Shown: one piece after another, positions 7,297 to 15,758 of the stretch
How positions within the stretch are numbered: position 1 is the stretch's first letter
How the letters are laid out: the number at the start of each line of letters is the position of its first letter
NCBI RefSeq assembly: GCF_014193695.1
Contig: NZ_JACHZR010000010.1
Location: 1-64,000 of the forward strand
DNA: 64,000 bases
Source: Rhizobium sp. BK316
GTDB taxonomy: Bacteria; Pseudomonadota; Alphaproteobacteria; Rhizobiales; Rhizobiaceae
Reading direction: 5' to 3'
The notes under the pieces: model-generated
Seen by the model: the letters and a program-made list of their open reading frames with translations, nothing else
Told to the model about the DNA's origin: nothing
The model's database searches: none
Program-made: the position numbers and the translations under genes

Positions 7297-9468
7297 TCAG
7301 GCGACCTGTTTCGCCTTGAGCTCGATGCGGCGGCGGTGCAGGACCGGTTCGGTGTAGCCGTTTGGCTGTTCCCTGCCCTTCAGGACCAGATCGAGTGCCG
7401 CCTGGAAGGCAACAGAATCTTCGAAATTTCCGGCCATCTTTATGTAGGCCGCATCACCGGCATTCTGCTGATCGACGACCGCCGCCATGCGCTTCATCGT
7501 TTCGATGATCTGCTCCTTGGTGACGATCTTGTGGTGCAGCCAGTTCGCCATGTGTTGGGCGGAAATGCGCAGCGTCGCGCGATCTTCCATGAGGCCGACA
7601 TTGTTGATGTCGGGCACCTTCGAGCAACCGATACCCTGGTCGACCCAACGCACGACGTAGCCGAGAATGCCCTGCGCATTGTTGTCGAGCTCGCGCTGGA
7701 TTTCTTCCGATGTCCAGTTCGGCCGTACGGCAACCGGTACGGAGAGGATATCCGAGAGCTTGGCGCGAGCGCGATCCTTCAGGCCTTCCTGTACCTTGGC
7801 GACATTGATCTGGTGGTAGTGCGTGGCATGCAGGGTAGCGGCCGTCGGCGACGGCACCCATGCAGTGTTGGCGCCGGCTTTCGGATGGGCGATCTTCTGC
7901 TCCAGCATGGCGGCCATCAGGTCGGGCATGGCCCACATGCCCTTGCCGATCTGCGCATGGCCGGAGAGGCCGCATTCCAGACCGATATCGACATTCCAGT
8001 TTTCGTAGGCGGCAATCCAGGCGGCCTGCTTCATATCGCCCTTGCGGATCATCGGGCCGGCTTCCATCGATGTATGGATTTCATCGCCGGTGCGATCGAG
8101 GAAGCCGGTATTGATGAAGACGACGCGCTCGCGGGCAGCACGGATGCATTCCTTCAGATTGACGGTCGTGCGGCGTTCCTCGTCCATGATGCCCATCTTC
8201 ATGGTGTTGCGCGGCATGCCGAGCGCATCTTCAACGCGCGAGAAGATCTCGACGGCGAAGGCAACTTCTTCCGGCCCGTGCATCTTGGGCTTGACGACAT
8301 ACATGGAGCCAGCACGCGAATTCTTGCGGCGTCCGGACGGGCCGACATCGTAGAGCGCAATCAGGCCGGTGATCATTGCATCCATGATGCCTTCCGGTAC
8401 CTCGTTGCCGTCGCGATCGACGATCGCCGGATTGGTCATGAGGTGGCCGACATTGCGCACCAGCATCAGCGAACGGCGGTGCAGCTCGAAGCTTTCGCCG
8501 CCTGGTGCCGTATAGGCTATATCCGGGTTGAGCTTGCGGACGAAGGTCGAGCCGCCCTTCGTCACTTCCTCCTGCAGATCGCCCTTCATCAGACCGAGCC
8601 AGTTGCGATAGACGACGACCTTGTCCTCGGAATCGACAGCGGCTACCGAATCCTCGCAATCCATGATCGTAGTGATGGCCGATTCCAGGCAGACGTCGGA
8701 AATATGCGCCGGATCGATCTTGCCGATCGGCGTTGAGGCATCGAGTACGATTTCGATATGGATGCCGTTATTCTTCAGGAGGATATGCGTCGGCGCATCT
8801 GCATCGCCAAGATAGCCGGCGAAATGTCCGGCATCTTTCAGGGGCAGAGCTTTGCCATCTGCAGCAGCGATCGCCAGAGCGCCGTTCTTGACGGCGAAGG
8901 CACCGACATTCTTCCAGGAACTGCCGTCGAGGGGGGCGGCGGAATCAAGGAAATCGCGAACCCAGGCAATGACCTTCTCGCCGCGCTTCGGATTATAGCC
9001 CTTGCCCTTCTCAGCGCCGTCCGTTTCCGGGATAGCGTCCGTGCCGTAGAGCGCATCATAGAGCGAGCCCCAGCGGGCATTAGCGGCATTCAGCGCGTAG
9101 CGGGCGTTCATGACGGGAACGACGAGTTGCGGGCCAGCAATGGAGGCAATCTCGGCATCGACATTGGCGGTCGACACCTGGAAATCCGGGCCTTCCGGCA
9201 AGAGATAGCCGATTTCCTTGAGGAAGGACTGGTAGGCGTCCATATCTGTCGGGGCGCCGTTCTGACGATACCAATCGTCGATCTTTGCCTGAAGCTGATC
9301 GCGCTTCAAAAGCAGTGCACGATTCTTCGGCGCAAGATCGTGAACGATCGCCGAGAAATCGGCGAAGAACTTGTCCGCATCGATGGCGAGGCCCGGCAAC
9401 GCCTCCTTCACGAGGAAATCATGGAGGACGGCTTCGATGAAGAGACCAGTCTTTTCAATGCGGCTCAT
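7297..9468 (-). CDS. glcB: Malate synthase G
   Basis: 723 residues, exactly the usual size of the G isoform. It condenses glyoxylate with acetyl-CoA to malate in the glyoxylate/glycolate routes. Recognisable regions include YVVKPKMHGPEEVAFA, the MGIMDEERRTTVNL active-site segment, and GKGMWAMPDLMAAMLEQK with PSPTAATLHATHYH near the C-terminal half. The ATG at 9468 (MSRIEKTGLFIEAVLHDFL) is chosen because GGGAG lies just upstream and it matches the family start; the frame is open a further 14 codons upstream. It is transcribed in the same direction as the P450 gene 89 bp upstream, but a separate promoter is possible. Confidence 0.97.
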   Translation of the reverse strand: MSRIEKTGLFIEAVLHDFLVKEALPGLAIDADKFFADFSAIVHDLAPKNRALLLKRDQLQAKIDDWYRQNGAPTDMDAYQSFLKEIGYLLPEGPDFQVSTANVDAEIASIAGPQLVVPVMNARYALNAANARWGSLYDALYGTDAIPETDGAEKGKGYNPKRGEKVIAWVRDFLDSAAPLDGSSWKNVGAFAVKNGALAIAAADGKALPLKDAGHFAGYLGDADAPTHILLKNNGIHIEIVLDASTPIGKIDPAHISDVCLESAITTIMDCEDSVAAVDSEDKVVVYRNWLGLMKGDLQEEVTKGGSTFVRKLNPDIAYTAPGGESFELHRRSLMLVRNVGHLMTNPAIVDRDGNEVPEGIMDAMITGLIALYDVGPSGRRKNSRAGSMYVVKPKMHGPEEVAFAVEIFSRVEDALGMPRNTMKMGIMDEERRTTVNLKECIRAARERVVFINTGFLDRTGDEIHTSMEAGPMIRKGDMKQAAWIAAYENWNVDIGLECGLSGHAQIGKGMWAMPDLMAAMLEQKIAHPKAGANTAWVPSPTAATLHATHYHQINVAKVQEGLKDRARAKLSDILSVPVAVRPNWTSEEIQRELDNNAQGILGYVVRWVDQGIGCSKVPDINNVGLMEDRATLRISAQHMANWLHHKIVTKEQIIETMKRMAAVVDQQNAGDAAYIKMAGNFEDSVAFQAALDLVLKGREQPNGYTEPVLHRRRIELKAKQVA

Positions 9469-9557
9469 GCGGTGTCTCCCTTGCAGTGGCAGCTTTCTCG
9501 ATGCTGCCACTTTGCCCGGCTTTCACTCACAGTCAATTCAGCAACAATTCGAAAGAT

Positions 9558-10970
9558 TTATGCACACCCGGAAACAGTCCGCCGCGTGACACGCATCGGG
9601 ATGCCGTTCTGCGGCTGTGTCGTCAGCTTCTGTACCGGCCAGGGATTCGTCTGGTCGGTGGAATCAAAGCGATAGCGATGCATCAGAACGGCCAGCGCGA
9701 TCACCGCCTCCTGAAGCGCAAACGTCGCGCCGATGCAGACGCGCGGACCGGCGCCGAACGGCAGGAACTGGAAGCGGCCGATTGAGGCGCGGTTTTCCGG
9801 CAGGAAACGTTCCGGCATGAAGGCGCGCGGCCGATCCCAATGAAGTTCATGACGGTGCAGCGTCCAGGGCATGACGAGCACGGTGACACCGGTTTCGATC
9901 TCGACCCGTTCACCCTTGGCGCTTGTCCAGGAATCATCCGAGATAGCGGCCCGATTGATCGACGGGGCCGGCGGATAGAGGCGCAAAGCTTCCTCGAAGG
10001 CGGCGTGTGTCTGCGGCATCAGATCCGGCCATTCGACCGGTTCGACATCTGACGCGAGCACCGCATCAATCTCCCTTTCCATCGCCTCGCGGATATGCGG
10101 GCTGTTCGAGACGCAATAGAGCGTCCAGGCGAGCGCGCGGGCGGTCGTCTCGTGGCCGGCGCCGATGAAGGTGAGGATATTATCCTCGATCTCCTCTTTC
10201 GTCAGGCCATCGGGACCGGCCTGCTCTAGAAGCAGAGTGAGAAAATCGTTCGGCGCCTTGCTGCGGTCGGCCTTCATCTTGGCAAGCCGCATATCCATGG
10301 TGTTGCGCACGATGGCGCGGAATTTTTCCAGCACCTTCTGGCCGCCGATGCGTGTCACACGTGGAACCCAGGATGGCGCCCGCAACAAATCCATCGGATC
10401 GATGCGGCCCATGCGATGCAGCAGCTCGTTAACATCATCGGCGAAGTGGCCGCTGGAGGTGACGATATCGCCGGAAAACAGCGTGTCGGAAAGGATCGCG
10501 AACGTCAGCTCCGTCATGTCGGTGCTGATATCGAAAATCGTGCCGGTCTCGCCGACATCAGCATATTTGCGGGCGTAGTCTTCCGACTGGCGCAGCATCT
10601 GGTCGGCGAACCCTTTTGCATGACGCGGCGTGAAGACGGGCGCAACGGCCTTGCGCGAGCGTTTCCAGACAAGGCCTTCCGCCGTCAAAAGTCCGTCGCG
10701 CAGGATCGGGCGCAGCACGAGCTGGCGAATGTCGGACATGCGGTAATTGTTGGCATTGTCGACCAGCACATGCTTGATGAGACCGGGATCGTTGACGATC
10801 AGCGTTCTCTGGCCAAAGAAACTAGTGCGAATCCACGGCAGCGTGTAGGACGGCTCGCCCCAGAGCTCCAGCGGATTGCGGAAAATTGTCCTGATGATCT
10901 CGAGCCGCGACGGCGGCACGGTACGCGGCAACGGTGCCGGAGGAACGAAGGGGTCCGGACGCATATCCAT
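9558..10970 (-). CDS. Cytochrome P450
   Basis: About 470 residues, a full-length soluble bacterial P450. The I-helix oxygen-activation motif is GAGHETTARALAW, the K-helix ExxR is in FEEALRLYPP, and the haem loop FLPFGAGPRVCIGATFA provides the thiolate ligand (about Cys412). There is no membrane anchor. The I-helix and haem loop resemble the CYP102/CYP4-like branch more than typical class I bacterial P450s, but the substrate cannot be inferred. The start is ATG at 10970 with AAAGG upstream; a TTG two codons earlier is possible. No ferredoxin or reductase gene is adjacent. Confidence 0.93.
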   Translation of the reverse strand: MDMRPDPFVPPAPLPRTVPPSRLEIIRTIFRNPLELWGEPSYTLPWIRTSFFGQRTLIVNDPGLIKHVLVDNANNYRMSDIRQLVLRPILRDGLLTAEGLVWKRSRKAVAPVFTPRHAKGFADQMLRQSEDYARKYADVGETGTIFDISTDMTELTFAILSDTLFSGDIVTSSGHFADDVNELLHRMGRIDPMDLLRAPSWVPRVTRIGGQKVLEKFRAIVRNTMDMRLAKMKADRSKAPNDFLTLLLEQAGPDGLTKEEIEDNILTFIGAGHETTARALAWTLYCVSNSPHIREAMEREIDAVLASDVEPVEWPDLMPQTHAAFEEALRLYPPAPSINRAAISDDSWTSAKGERVEIETGVTVLVMPWTLHRHELHWDRPRAFMPERFLPENRASIGRFQFLPFGAGPRVCIGATFALQEAVIALAVLMHRYRFDSTDQTNPWPVQKLTTQPQNGIPMRVTRRTVSGCA

Positions 10971-11018
10971 GAGCAAAGCCTTTCGCCGGAAATATCATCT
11001 TCCCGGCAGGCCTGGAGG

Positions 11019-11966
11019 TTAGAGCAGGCCCTTCAGCTCGTCCAGTTTGTCGTTGATCAGCCAGCCGTAATAATTCTCTTCCGGCCAGACCGTCGTGCCG
11101 GAGGAATGATTCTTGGCGGCAAGGGCTGCGGCGCGCTGACGGGAATTGCCGACATTATAAAGTGTCGCCGTCACTCCCGGATTGTCGGAGATATCCACGC
11201 CGGCGATCTCCTTGTAGTCGTCGATCGACCTGCGGATCGAGGCGGCGACGAAGGCGAGCGAGATGTCGGGGTCCATGATCGCCTTATATACCGAGCCAGC
11301 ATTCTTTTCGTTCAGCTTCGGGTAGCCGGAAACACGACTGACCAGATCAGACAGCATGAGCGCCGTCAACGGATTGACCTGGCCGAGACCGAAGGTCTGG
11401 CCGGCATAGAAGGGTTGGAAGAAGACAGCGCTGAAGCGGTTGTTCGGGAAGCTCTTGCCGCCAATGGTCTTACCGCGGAAATCGCTTTCCCAGACATCCT
11501 CGCGGCAGCTCCAGAGCGTGTAGGAATCGCTCTTGCCGTTGCAGGCGGCAAATTGCGGCCGGTCAACAAAATCGTCGACGTTTTCGCCATCATAGGCAAA
11601 ACGGAAGCTTTCGCCGGCATAGGAGGCGGCCTTGACGTAATAGGCTTGGAGGCGATCATAGGCGTCGACATTGTAGGTGTGCTCGCCGACGATCGCGCCG
11701 ATCACATGGATCGGGTTGATGCCATAGGCATTTGAGACCTTCTTGATCTTGCCCATGAGTTCGTGGTCGGTCGACAGCAGGTCATAGACCTTCTCATATT
11801 TGAGATCGAAGGTCGTCTTGGTGCCCTTGGTGCGGCGGACAGAAGCGCCAGGGATATCCGGCTGCTCGGCATGACGGTTGCCGGGCGGAACAGCCTGCGC
11901 GGCAAGGGCAGGAACCGAGCCTGCAATGGTCATGGCAATCACAAGGCTTGTCAAAAGGCGTCGCAC
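11019..11966 (-). CDS. Secreted DUF1402 family protein
   Basis: 315 residues with a clear Sec signal peptide (MRRLLTSLVIAMTIAGSVPALA, cleavage near residue 22). The mature part matches the uncharacterised DUF1402 family, which I know mainly from Rhizobiales. Segments such as GQTFGLGQVNPLTALMLSDLV and PGVTATLYNVGNSRQRAAAL resemble lysozyme-like lytic transglycosylase folds: a G-x-x-Q-V-N motif, then a YN-G motif. A periplasmic wall-active role is therefore a reasonable hypothesis but is not shown. Two cysteines in the middle (AACNGK and WSCRED) could form a disulphide. The gene sits upstream of the P450 gene with a 48-bp gap. Confidence 0.8.
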   Translation of the reverse strand: MRRLLTSLVIAMTIAGSVPALAAQAVPPGNRHAEQPDIPGASVRRTKGTKTTFDLKYEKVYDLLSTDHELMGKIKKVSNAYGINPIHVIGAIVGEHTYNVDAYDRLQAYYVKAASYAGESFRFAYDGENVDDFVDRPQFAACNGKSDSYTLWSCREDVWESDFRGKTIGGKSFPNNRFSAVFFQPFYAGQTFGLGQVNPLTALMLSDLVSRVSGYPKLNEKNAGSVYKAIMDPDISLAFVAASIRRSIDDYKEIAGVDISDNPGVTATLYNVGNSRQRAAALAAKNHSSGTTVWPEENYYGWLINDKLDELKGLL

Positions 11967-12052
11967 GATCTGCTTTCCCGTCTTCCCTGTCGTCTTTGTG
12001 AAGCGGCTGACTGGACCAGAATCTTGTCCGAATAAAGCCGGTAAAAAAACAA

Positions 12053-12086
12053 AGCGGGCCTTTCACTAGAAAGTAAAAGGCCCGCT
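12053..12086 (-). terminator. Intrinsic terminator of hslU
   Basis: AGCGGGCCTTT (12053-12063) pairs with AAAGGCCCGCT (12076-12086). On the minus strand the stem is followed, a few bases on, by a seven-base T run (complement of 12043-12049), so it ends the hslV-GNAT-hslU transcript. Confidence 0.9.
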
Positions 12087-12152
12087 GTCGAGAGTTAGGA
12101 TCGTCAAAGTTTTGGCATTACCTGCGCAAAGGCAAAAACCGATATTTGCCGA

Positions 12153-13460
12153 TCACAGGATGAAGCGTGACAGATCAGTATTCTGCGCCAGATCGCCGAC
12201 ATGTTCACGCACGTAAGCAGCATCGATCTTCACGTCCGTGCCGGCGCGATCCGGTGCATTATAGGAAATGTCGTCCAGTACGCGCTCCATAACCGTCTGC
12301 AGGCGGCGGGCGCCGATATTCTCGACAGAGGAGTTCAGGTGGACGGCGACATCGGCAAGCGCATCGATCGCGTCATCCGTGAAGTCGAGCGTCAGGCTTT
12401 CGGTTTCCATCAGTGCCTTGTACTGGCGGATCAGGCTTGCCTCGGTTTCCGTCAGGATGCGGCGGAAGTCTTCCTTGTTCAGCGGACGCAGTTCAACGCG
12501 GATCGGCAGACGGCCCTGCAGTTCGGGCAGCAGGTCCGACGGCTTGGAAACATGGAAGGCACCGGAGGCAATGAAGAGGATGTGATCCGTCTTCACCGGG
12601 CCGTACTTGGTCGAAACCGTCGTGCCTTCGACGAGCGGCAGCAGGTCTCGCTGAACGCCTTCACGGGAAACGCCAGCGCCGGCGCCGCCATCGCGCGCCG
12701 CAATCTTGTCGATCTCGTCAAGAAAGACGATGCCGTCATTCTCGACCGACCGAACGGCCTCGCGCTGGATGACTTCGTTGTCGATAAGCTTGTCGGATTC
12801 GTCTCGGATCAAGTCCGTATAAGATGCCTTCACCGTGGTGCGCACCTTCTTGGTGCGGCCGCCCATCGCCTTGCCGAACATTTCAGACAGGTTCAGCACG
12901 CCGATATTGGCGCCCGGCATGCCGGGGATTTCGAAGCCGCCCATGCCTGAGCCGGCATCGGCCACTTCGATATCGATTTCCTTGTCGTCGAGCTCGCCGC
13001 TGCGCAGCTTCTTGCGGAAGCTTTCGCGGGTGGCGGGCGAAGCCGTCGCGCCGACGAGCGCATCGAGAACACGCTCTTCCGCGCTCATATGGGCCTTTGC
13101 CTGAACCTCGGTGCGCTTCTTTTCGCGCACAAGACCGATGCCGACTTCGACGAGATCGCGGATGATCTGCTCCACATCGCGGCCGACATAACCGACTTCG
13201 GTGAACTTCGTGGCTTCGACCTTGATGAAGGGTGCCCCGGCGAGCTTGGCGAGGCGACGGGAGATTTCCGTCTTGCCGACGCCGGTCGGGCCGATCATCA
13301 GGATATTCTTCGGCATGACTTCATCGCGCAGGCTCGGATCGAGCTGATGGCGGCGCCAGCGGTTGCGGAGCGCAATCGCCACGGCGCGCTTGGCCTCATG
13401 CTGGCCGATAATATAGCGGTCGAGCTCGGAAACGATCTCGCGGGGAGAAAAGGTGGTCAT
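12153..13460 (-). CDS. hslU: ATP-dependent protease ATPase subunit HslU (ClpY)
   Basis: 435 residues, a AAA+ unfoldase that feeds substrates into the HslV peptidase. Walker A is GPTGVGKTEISRRLAKL near residue 57 and Walker B is IVFLDEIDKIA near 250. The intermediate domain lies between them, and the C-terminus ends in the short HslV-activating tail (DLSRFIL). It overlaps the upstream acetyltransferase gene by 4 bp (ATGA), so translation is coupled. Expression is expected to be heat-shock linked, but I found no convincing RpoH promoter upstream of the operon. Confidence 0.98.
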   Translation of the reverse strand: MTTFSPREIVSELDRYIIGQHEAKRAVAIALRNRWRRHQLDPSLRDEVMPKNILMIGPTGVGKTEISRRLAKLAGAPFIKVEATKFTEVGYVGRDVEQIIRDLVEVGIGLVREKKRTEVQAKAHMSAEERVLDALVGATASPATRESFRKKLRSGELDDKEIDIEVADAGSGMGGFEIPGMPGANIGVLNLSEMFGKAMGGRTKKVRTTVKASYTDLIRDESDKLIDNEVIQREAVRSVENDGIVFLDEIDKIAARDGGAGAGVSREGVQRDLLPLVEGTTVSTKYGPVKTDHILFIASGAFHVSKPSDLLPELQGRLPIRVELRPLNKEDFRRILTETEASLIRQYKALMETESLTLDFTDDAIDALADVAVHLNSSVENIGARRLQTVMERVLDDISYNAPDRAGTDVKIDAAYVREHVGDLAQNTDLSRFIL

Positions 13461-13960
13461 TGTCTATCATTCTCCTGGCGGTCCAGGGCCATGAGGAGTG
13501 CCCGGCCGTAATTCGTAGTGGTTTCGCCAAGTCTTTGAAAGCCTGCCTTGGTATAGGCTCTGATTGCGACGATGTTGTCCGGATGAGGATCGACCAGCAC
13601 GCGGTTCTTCCCCCTATCGAAGAGCGCCCGGCAGAAATTCGCCATGAAGGCCGGACCGTGACCCTTTCCCAGAAGCGTTTCGATACCGATGAACTGATCG
13701 ATACCGCAGGTGCCTTCGGGCTGGCCGTTCAGCGCAGCATCGTCTTCATCATCGAGATCTGCCACCTGAATGAAGGCAAAATCCCTATCGTCGAGCGTCA
13801 CTATATAGAGTTCGACCGTCAGATCACGCAGATGCTCCTCAATCGAGACCAGCGCCTTCTCCGGCTCGCCCCACCATCGGCGGACATGCGGCTGTTCCAG
13901 CCATTCGGCCAGAAGCGGCAAATCAGCCACCGTGACGAGACGGAAGACGTAATCCGTCAT
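13457..13960 (-). CDS. GNAT acetyltransferase, AAC(6')-Ib-like
   Basis: 167 residues. The pattern GIDQFIGIETLLGKGHGPAFM, then VLVDPHPDNIVAIRAYTKAGFQRLGET, is the acetyl-CoA-binding A motif and adjacent segment of the AAC(6')-Ib type. In that family the same GIDQ...LGKGLG and DP-PSN-RAI-CYEKAGF blocks occur. Chromosomal relatives are common and need not confer aminoglycoside resistance. The gene lies between hslV and hslU with 4-bp overlaps on both sides, so it is translated with the protease genes. Its cellular substrate is unknown. Confidence 0.85.
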   Translation of the reverse strand: MTDYVFRLVTVADLPLLAEWLEQPHVRRWWGEPEKALVSIEEHLRDLTVELYIVTLDDRDFAFIQVADLDDEDDAALNGQPEGTCGIDQFIGIETLLGKGHGPAFMANFCRALFDRGKNRVLVDPHPDNIVAIRAYTKAGFQRLGETTTNYGRALLMALDRQENDRQ

Positions 13961-14481
13961 TCCGCGTCCAGCGTTTCCACGATGACATTGTGGTTGGTGT
14001 AGACGCAGATATCGGCAGCGATATCGAGCGCACGACGGGCGATCTCTTCTGCTGATTTATCCGTGTCTGCCAGCGCAAGAGCTGCTGCCAGCGCGAAATT
14101 GCCGCCGGAGCCGATGGCCGCGACGCCATGCTCTGGTTCCAGCACGTCACCGTTACCGGTGATAGCGAGCGTTACCGACTTGTCGGCGACCAGCATCATG
14201 GCTTCGAGATTACGCAGGTAACGATCGGTACGCCAATCCTTGGCGAGTTCGACGGCAGCACGCATCAGCTGACCCGGATACTGTTCCAACTTCTTTTCGA
14301 GCCTCTCCAGAAGGGTGAAGGCATCAGCGGTAGCGCCGGCAAAACCTGCGATCACTTCGCCCTTGCCGATGCGGCGGACCTTGCGCGCGTTGCCCTTCAT
14401 CACGGTCTGGCCGAGACTGACCTGGCCATCACCGGCCACCACGACCTTGCCGCCTTTGCGAACTGTAATAATTGTCGTCAT
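13957..14481 (-). CDS. hslV: ATP-dependent protease peptidase subunit HslV (ClpQ)
   Basis: 174 residues, the threonine peptidase of the bacterial proteasome-like HslUV complex. After removal of Met1 the N-terminal threonine (MTTIITVRKGGKVVVAGDGQ) is the nucleophile. The segments GNARKVRRI, GFAGATADAFTL and TGNGDVLEPEHGVAAIGSGG are near-identical to E. coli HslV. An upstream in-frame start (14529) is rejected because it would bury the catalytic threonine. The gene is first in a three-gene operon and is divergent from hisB. Confidence 0.97.
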   Translation of the reverse strand: MTTIITVRKGGKVVVAGDGQVSLGQTVMKGNARKVRRIGKGEVIAGFAGATADAFTLLERLEKKLEQYPGQLMRAAVELAKDWRTDRYLRNLEAMMLVADKSVTLAITGNGDVLEPEHGVAAIGSGGNFALAAALALADTDKSAEEIARRALDIAADICVYTNHNVIVETLDAE

Positions 14482-14518
14482 CAAACACCTGTTGCCCCAA
14501 CTCACGGGCGATTCCAGC

Positions 14519-14535
14519 GGGCCGAACATCGGCCC
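14519..14535. promoter_or_regulatory. Compact hairpin in the hslV/hisB divergent gap
   Basis: GGGCCGA (14519-14525) and TCGGCCC (14529-14535) form a perfect 7-bp stem with a 3-base loop, 38 bases upstream of the hslV ATG. There is no T run. It could be a leader hairpin of the hslV mRNA or a protein-binding dyad; function is unknown. Confidence 0.4.
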
Positions 14536-14658
14536 TGTTGAACCCTATGTAAGTCGGCGCGCGACGATTGCAAATGGCCTGCCTTTTCTGCCCTGCGCTT
14601 CTGGATATTTCACAATCTGCCTGATAAGGAACCACCTTGATTTCAAGGAGAAAGCCAT

Positions 14659-15267
14659 ATGGCCGAGACCGCAGCAAGCCGCACGGGCAGTGTTTCCCGC
14701 AAGACCAACGAGACGTCCATTTCCGTTTCCGTCAATCTCGACGGCACCGGCAAATCGACGATTTCGACGGGCGTCGGCTTCTTCGATCATATGCTGGATC
14801 AGCTTTCGCGACATTCGCTGATCGACATGGAAATCGAATCCAAGGGTGATCAGCATATCGACGACCATCACACGGTCGAGGATACCGGTATCGCGATCGG
14901 CCAGGCGATCGCCAAGGCGCTCGGCGATCGCCGCGGCATCACTCGCTACGCCTCGATCGACCTCGCCATGGACGAGACGATGACGAAGGCTGCCGTCGAT
15001 CTCTCCGGCCGCCCCTTCCTCGTCTGGAACGTTTCCTTCAGCGCGCCGAAGATCGGCACTTTCGATACGGAACTGGTGCGCGAGTTCTTCCAGGCGCTGG
15101 CCCAGAATGCCGGGATCACCCTGCATATTCTCAATCACTATGGTGCCAACAACCACCATATTGCAGAGACATGCTTCAAGGCCGTCGCCCGCGTTCTGCG
15201 CACGGCGACAGAGATCGATCCACGGCAGGCGGGCCGTGTTCCCTCGACCAAGGGCACACTCGCCTGA
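14659..15267 (+). CDS. hisB: Imidazoleglycerol-phosphate dehydratase
   Basis: 202 residues, the monofunctional dehydratase that converts imidazole glycerol phosphate to imidazole acetol phosphate in histidine synthesis. The metal-binding motifs are visible: GFFDHMLDQLSRHS, DDHHTVEDTGIAIGQA and NNHHIAETCFKAVAR. A strong AAGGAG precedes the ATG. It is the first gene of a his operon that runs through coaA. Confidence 0.98.
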   Translation: MAETAASRTGSVSRKTNETSISVSVNLDGTGKSTISTGVGFFDHMLDQLSRHSLIDMEIESKGDQHIDDHHTVEDTGIAIGQAIAKALGDRRGITRYASIDLAMDETMTKAAVDLSGRPFLVWNVSFSAPKIGTFDTELVREFFQALAQNAGITLHILNHYGANNHHIAETCFKAVARVLRTATEIDPRQAGRVPSTKGTLA

Positions 15268-15287
15268 ACCCCAGCAGGGAGCGTCAG

Positions 15288-15758
15288 ATGGCATCCAGCT
15301 ACGTTTTTCTTGTTCCGCCTGATGGTCAGCGCGAGGACACGCGCACGATCCGCGACGGTTTCTCGTGGCTTGCCTTCCTCTTTCCCTGGATCTGGCTCCT
15401 GGCACACCGGCTCTGGCTCCATGCGATCATTGCCTTCGCGCTGCAGGCGATCGGCGGCGTGCTGACGGAAGAGCCGGGCTTCGGGTCGGCGGGAATAGCG
15501 CTCGCCTTTGCCGTCAACCTGTTCGTCGGGTTCGAGGGTCAGAATTTCCGCATCCGCAACCTTGCTTCCCGCGGCTGGCGCGAGGAGGCCGCGATCGGCG
15601 CGTCCTCGATCGATCTTGCGGAAGAGATCTATTTTTCCAACATCGAGACCGGCGCCGATTTGAAGGCGCCCGAATGGAACCAGGCTTCCGGCCCGCAGGC
15701 ACGGCAGGGCCATTCCACTTCGCTCGGTCTCTTCGGTTTTGACGGAGGGCGCAAATAA
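15288..15758 (+). CDS. DUF2628 membrane protein
   Basis: 156 residues. The opening SSYVFLVPPDG...DTRTIRDGFSWLAFLFPWIWLLAHRLW is characteristic of DUF2628. Two or three hydrophobic segments (about residues 24-43, 46-58 and 65-80) indicate an inner-membrane protein with a cytoplasmic C-terminal tail. The function is unknown. It lies between hisB and hisH, where rhizobial genomes regularly carry it. Its TAA overlaps the hisH ATG by one base, so translation is likely coupled. The start is set by AGGGA 7 bases before the ATG. Confidence 0.85.
   Translation: MASSYVFLVPPDGQREDTRTIRDGFSWLAFLFPWIWLLAHRLWLHAIIAFALQAIGGVLTEEPGFGSAGIALAFAVNLFVGFEGQNFRIRNLASRGWREEAAIGASSIDLAEEIYFSNIETGADLKAPEWNQASGPQARQGHSTSLGLFGFDGGRK

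Noticed and set aside
10356..10371. Third CACGTG-centred parS candidate inside the P450 gene
   Set aside because: Only about 12 of 16 positions match and the TTTCACGTGAA core is broken, as expected by chance in coding DNA.
10416..11735. Plus-strand 439-codon frame across the P450 and DUF1402 genes
   Set aside because: It spans two real minus-strand genes and their gap and has no recognisable motif.
14482..14658. RpoH-type heat-shock promoter upstream of hslV
   Set aside because: I looked for CTTGAA with a properly spaced CCCCAT-like -10 on the minus strand and found no convincing match.
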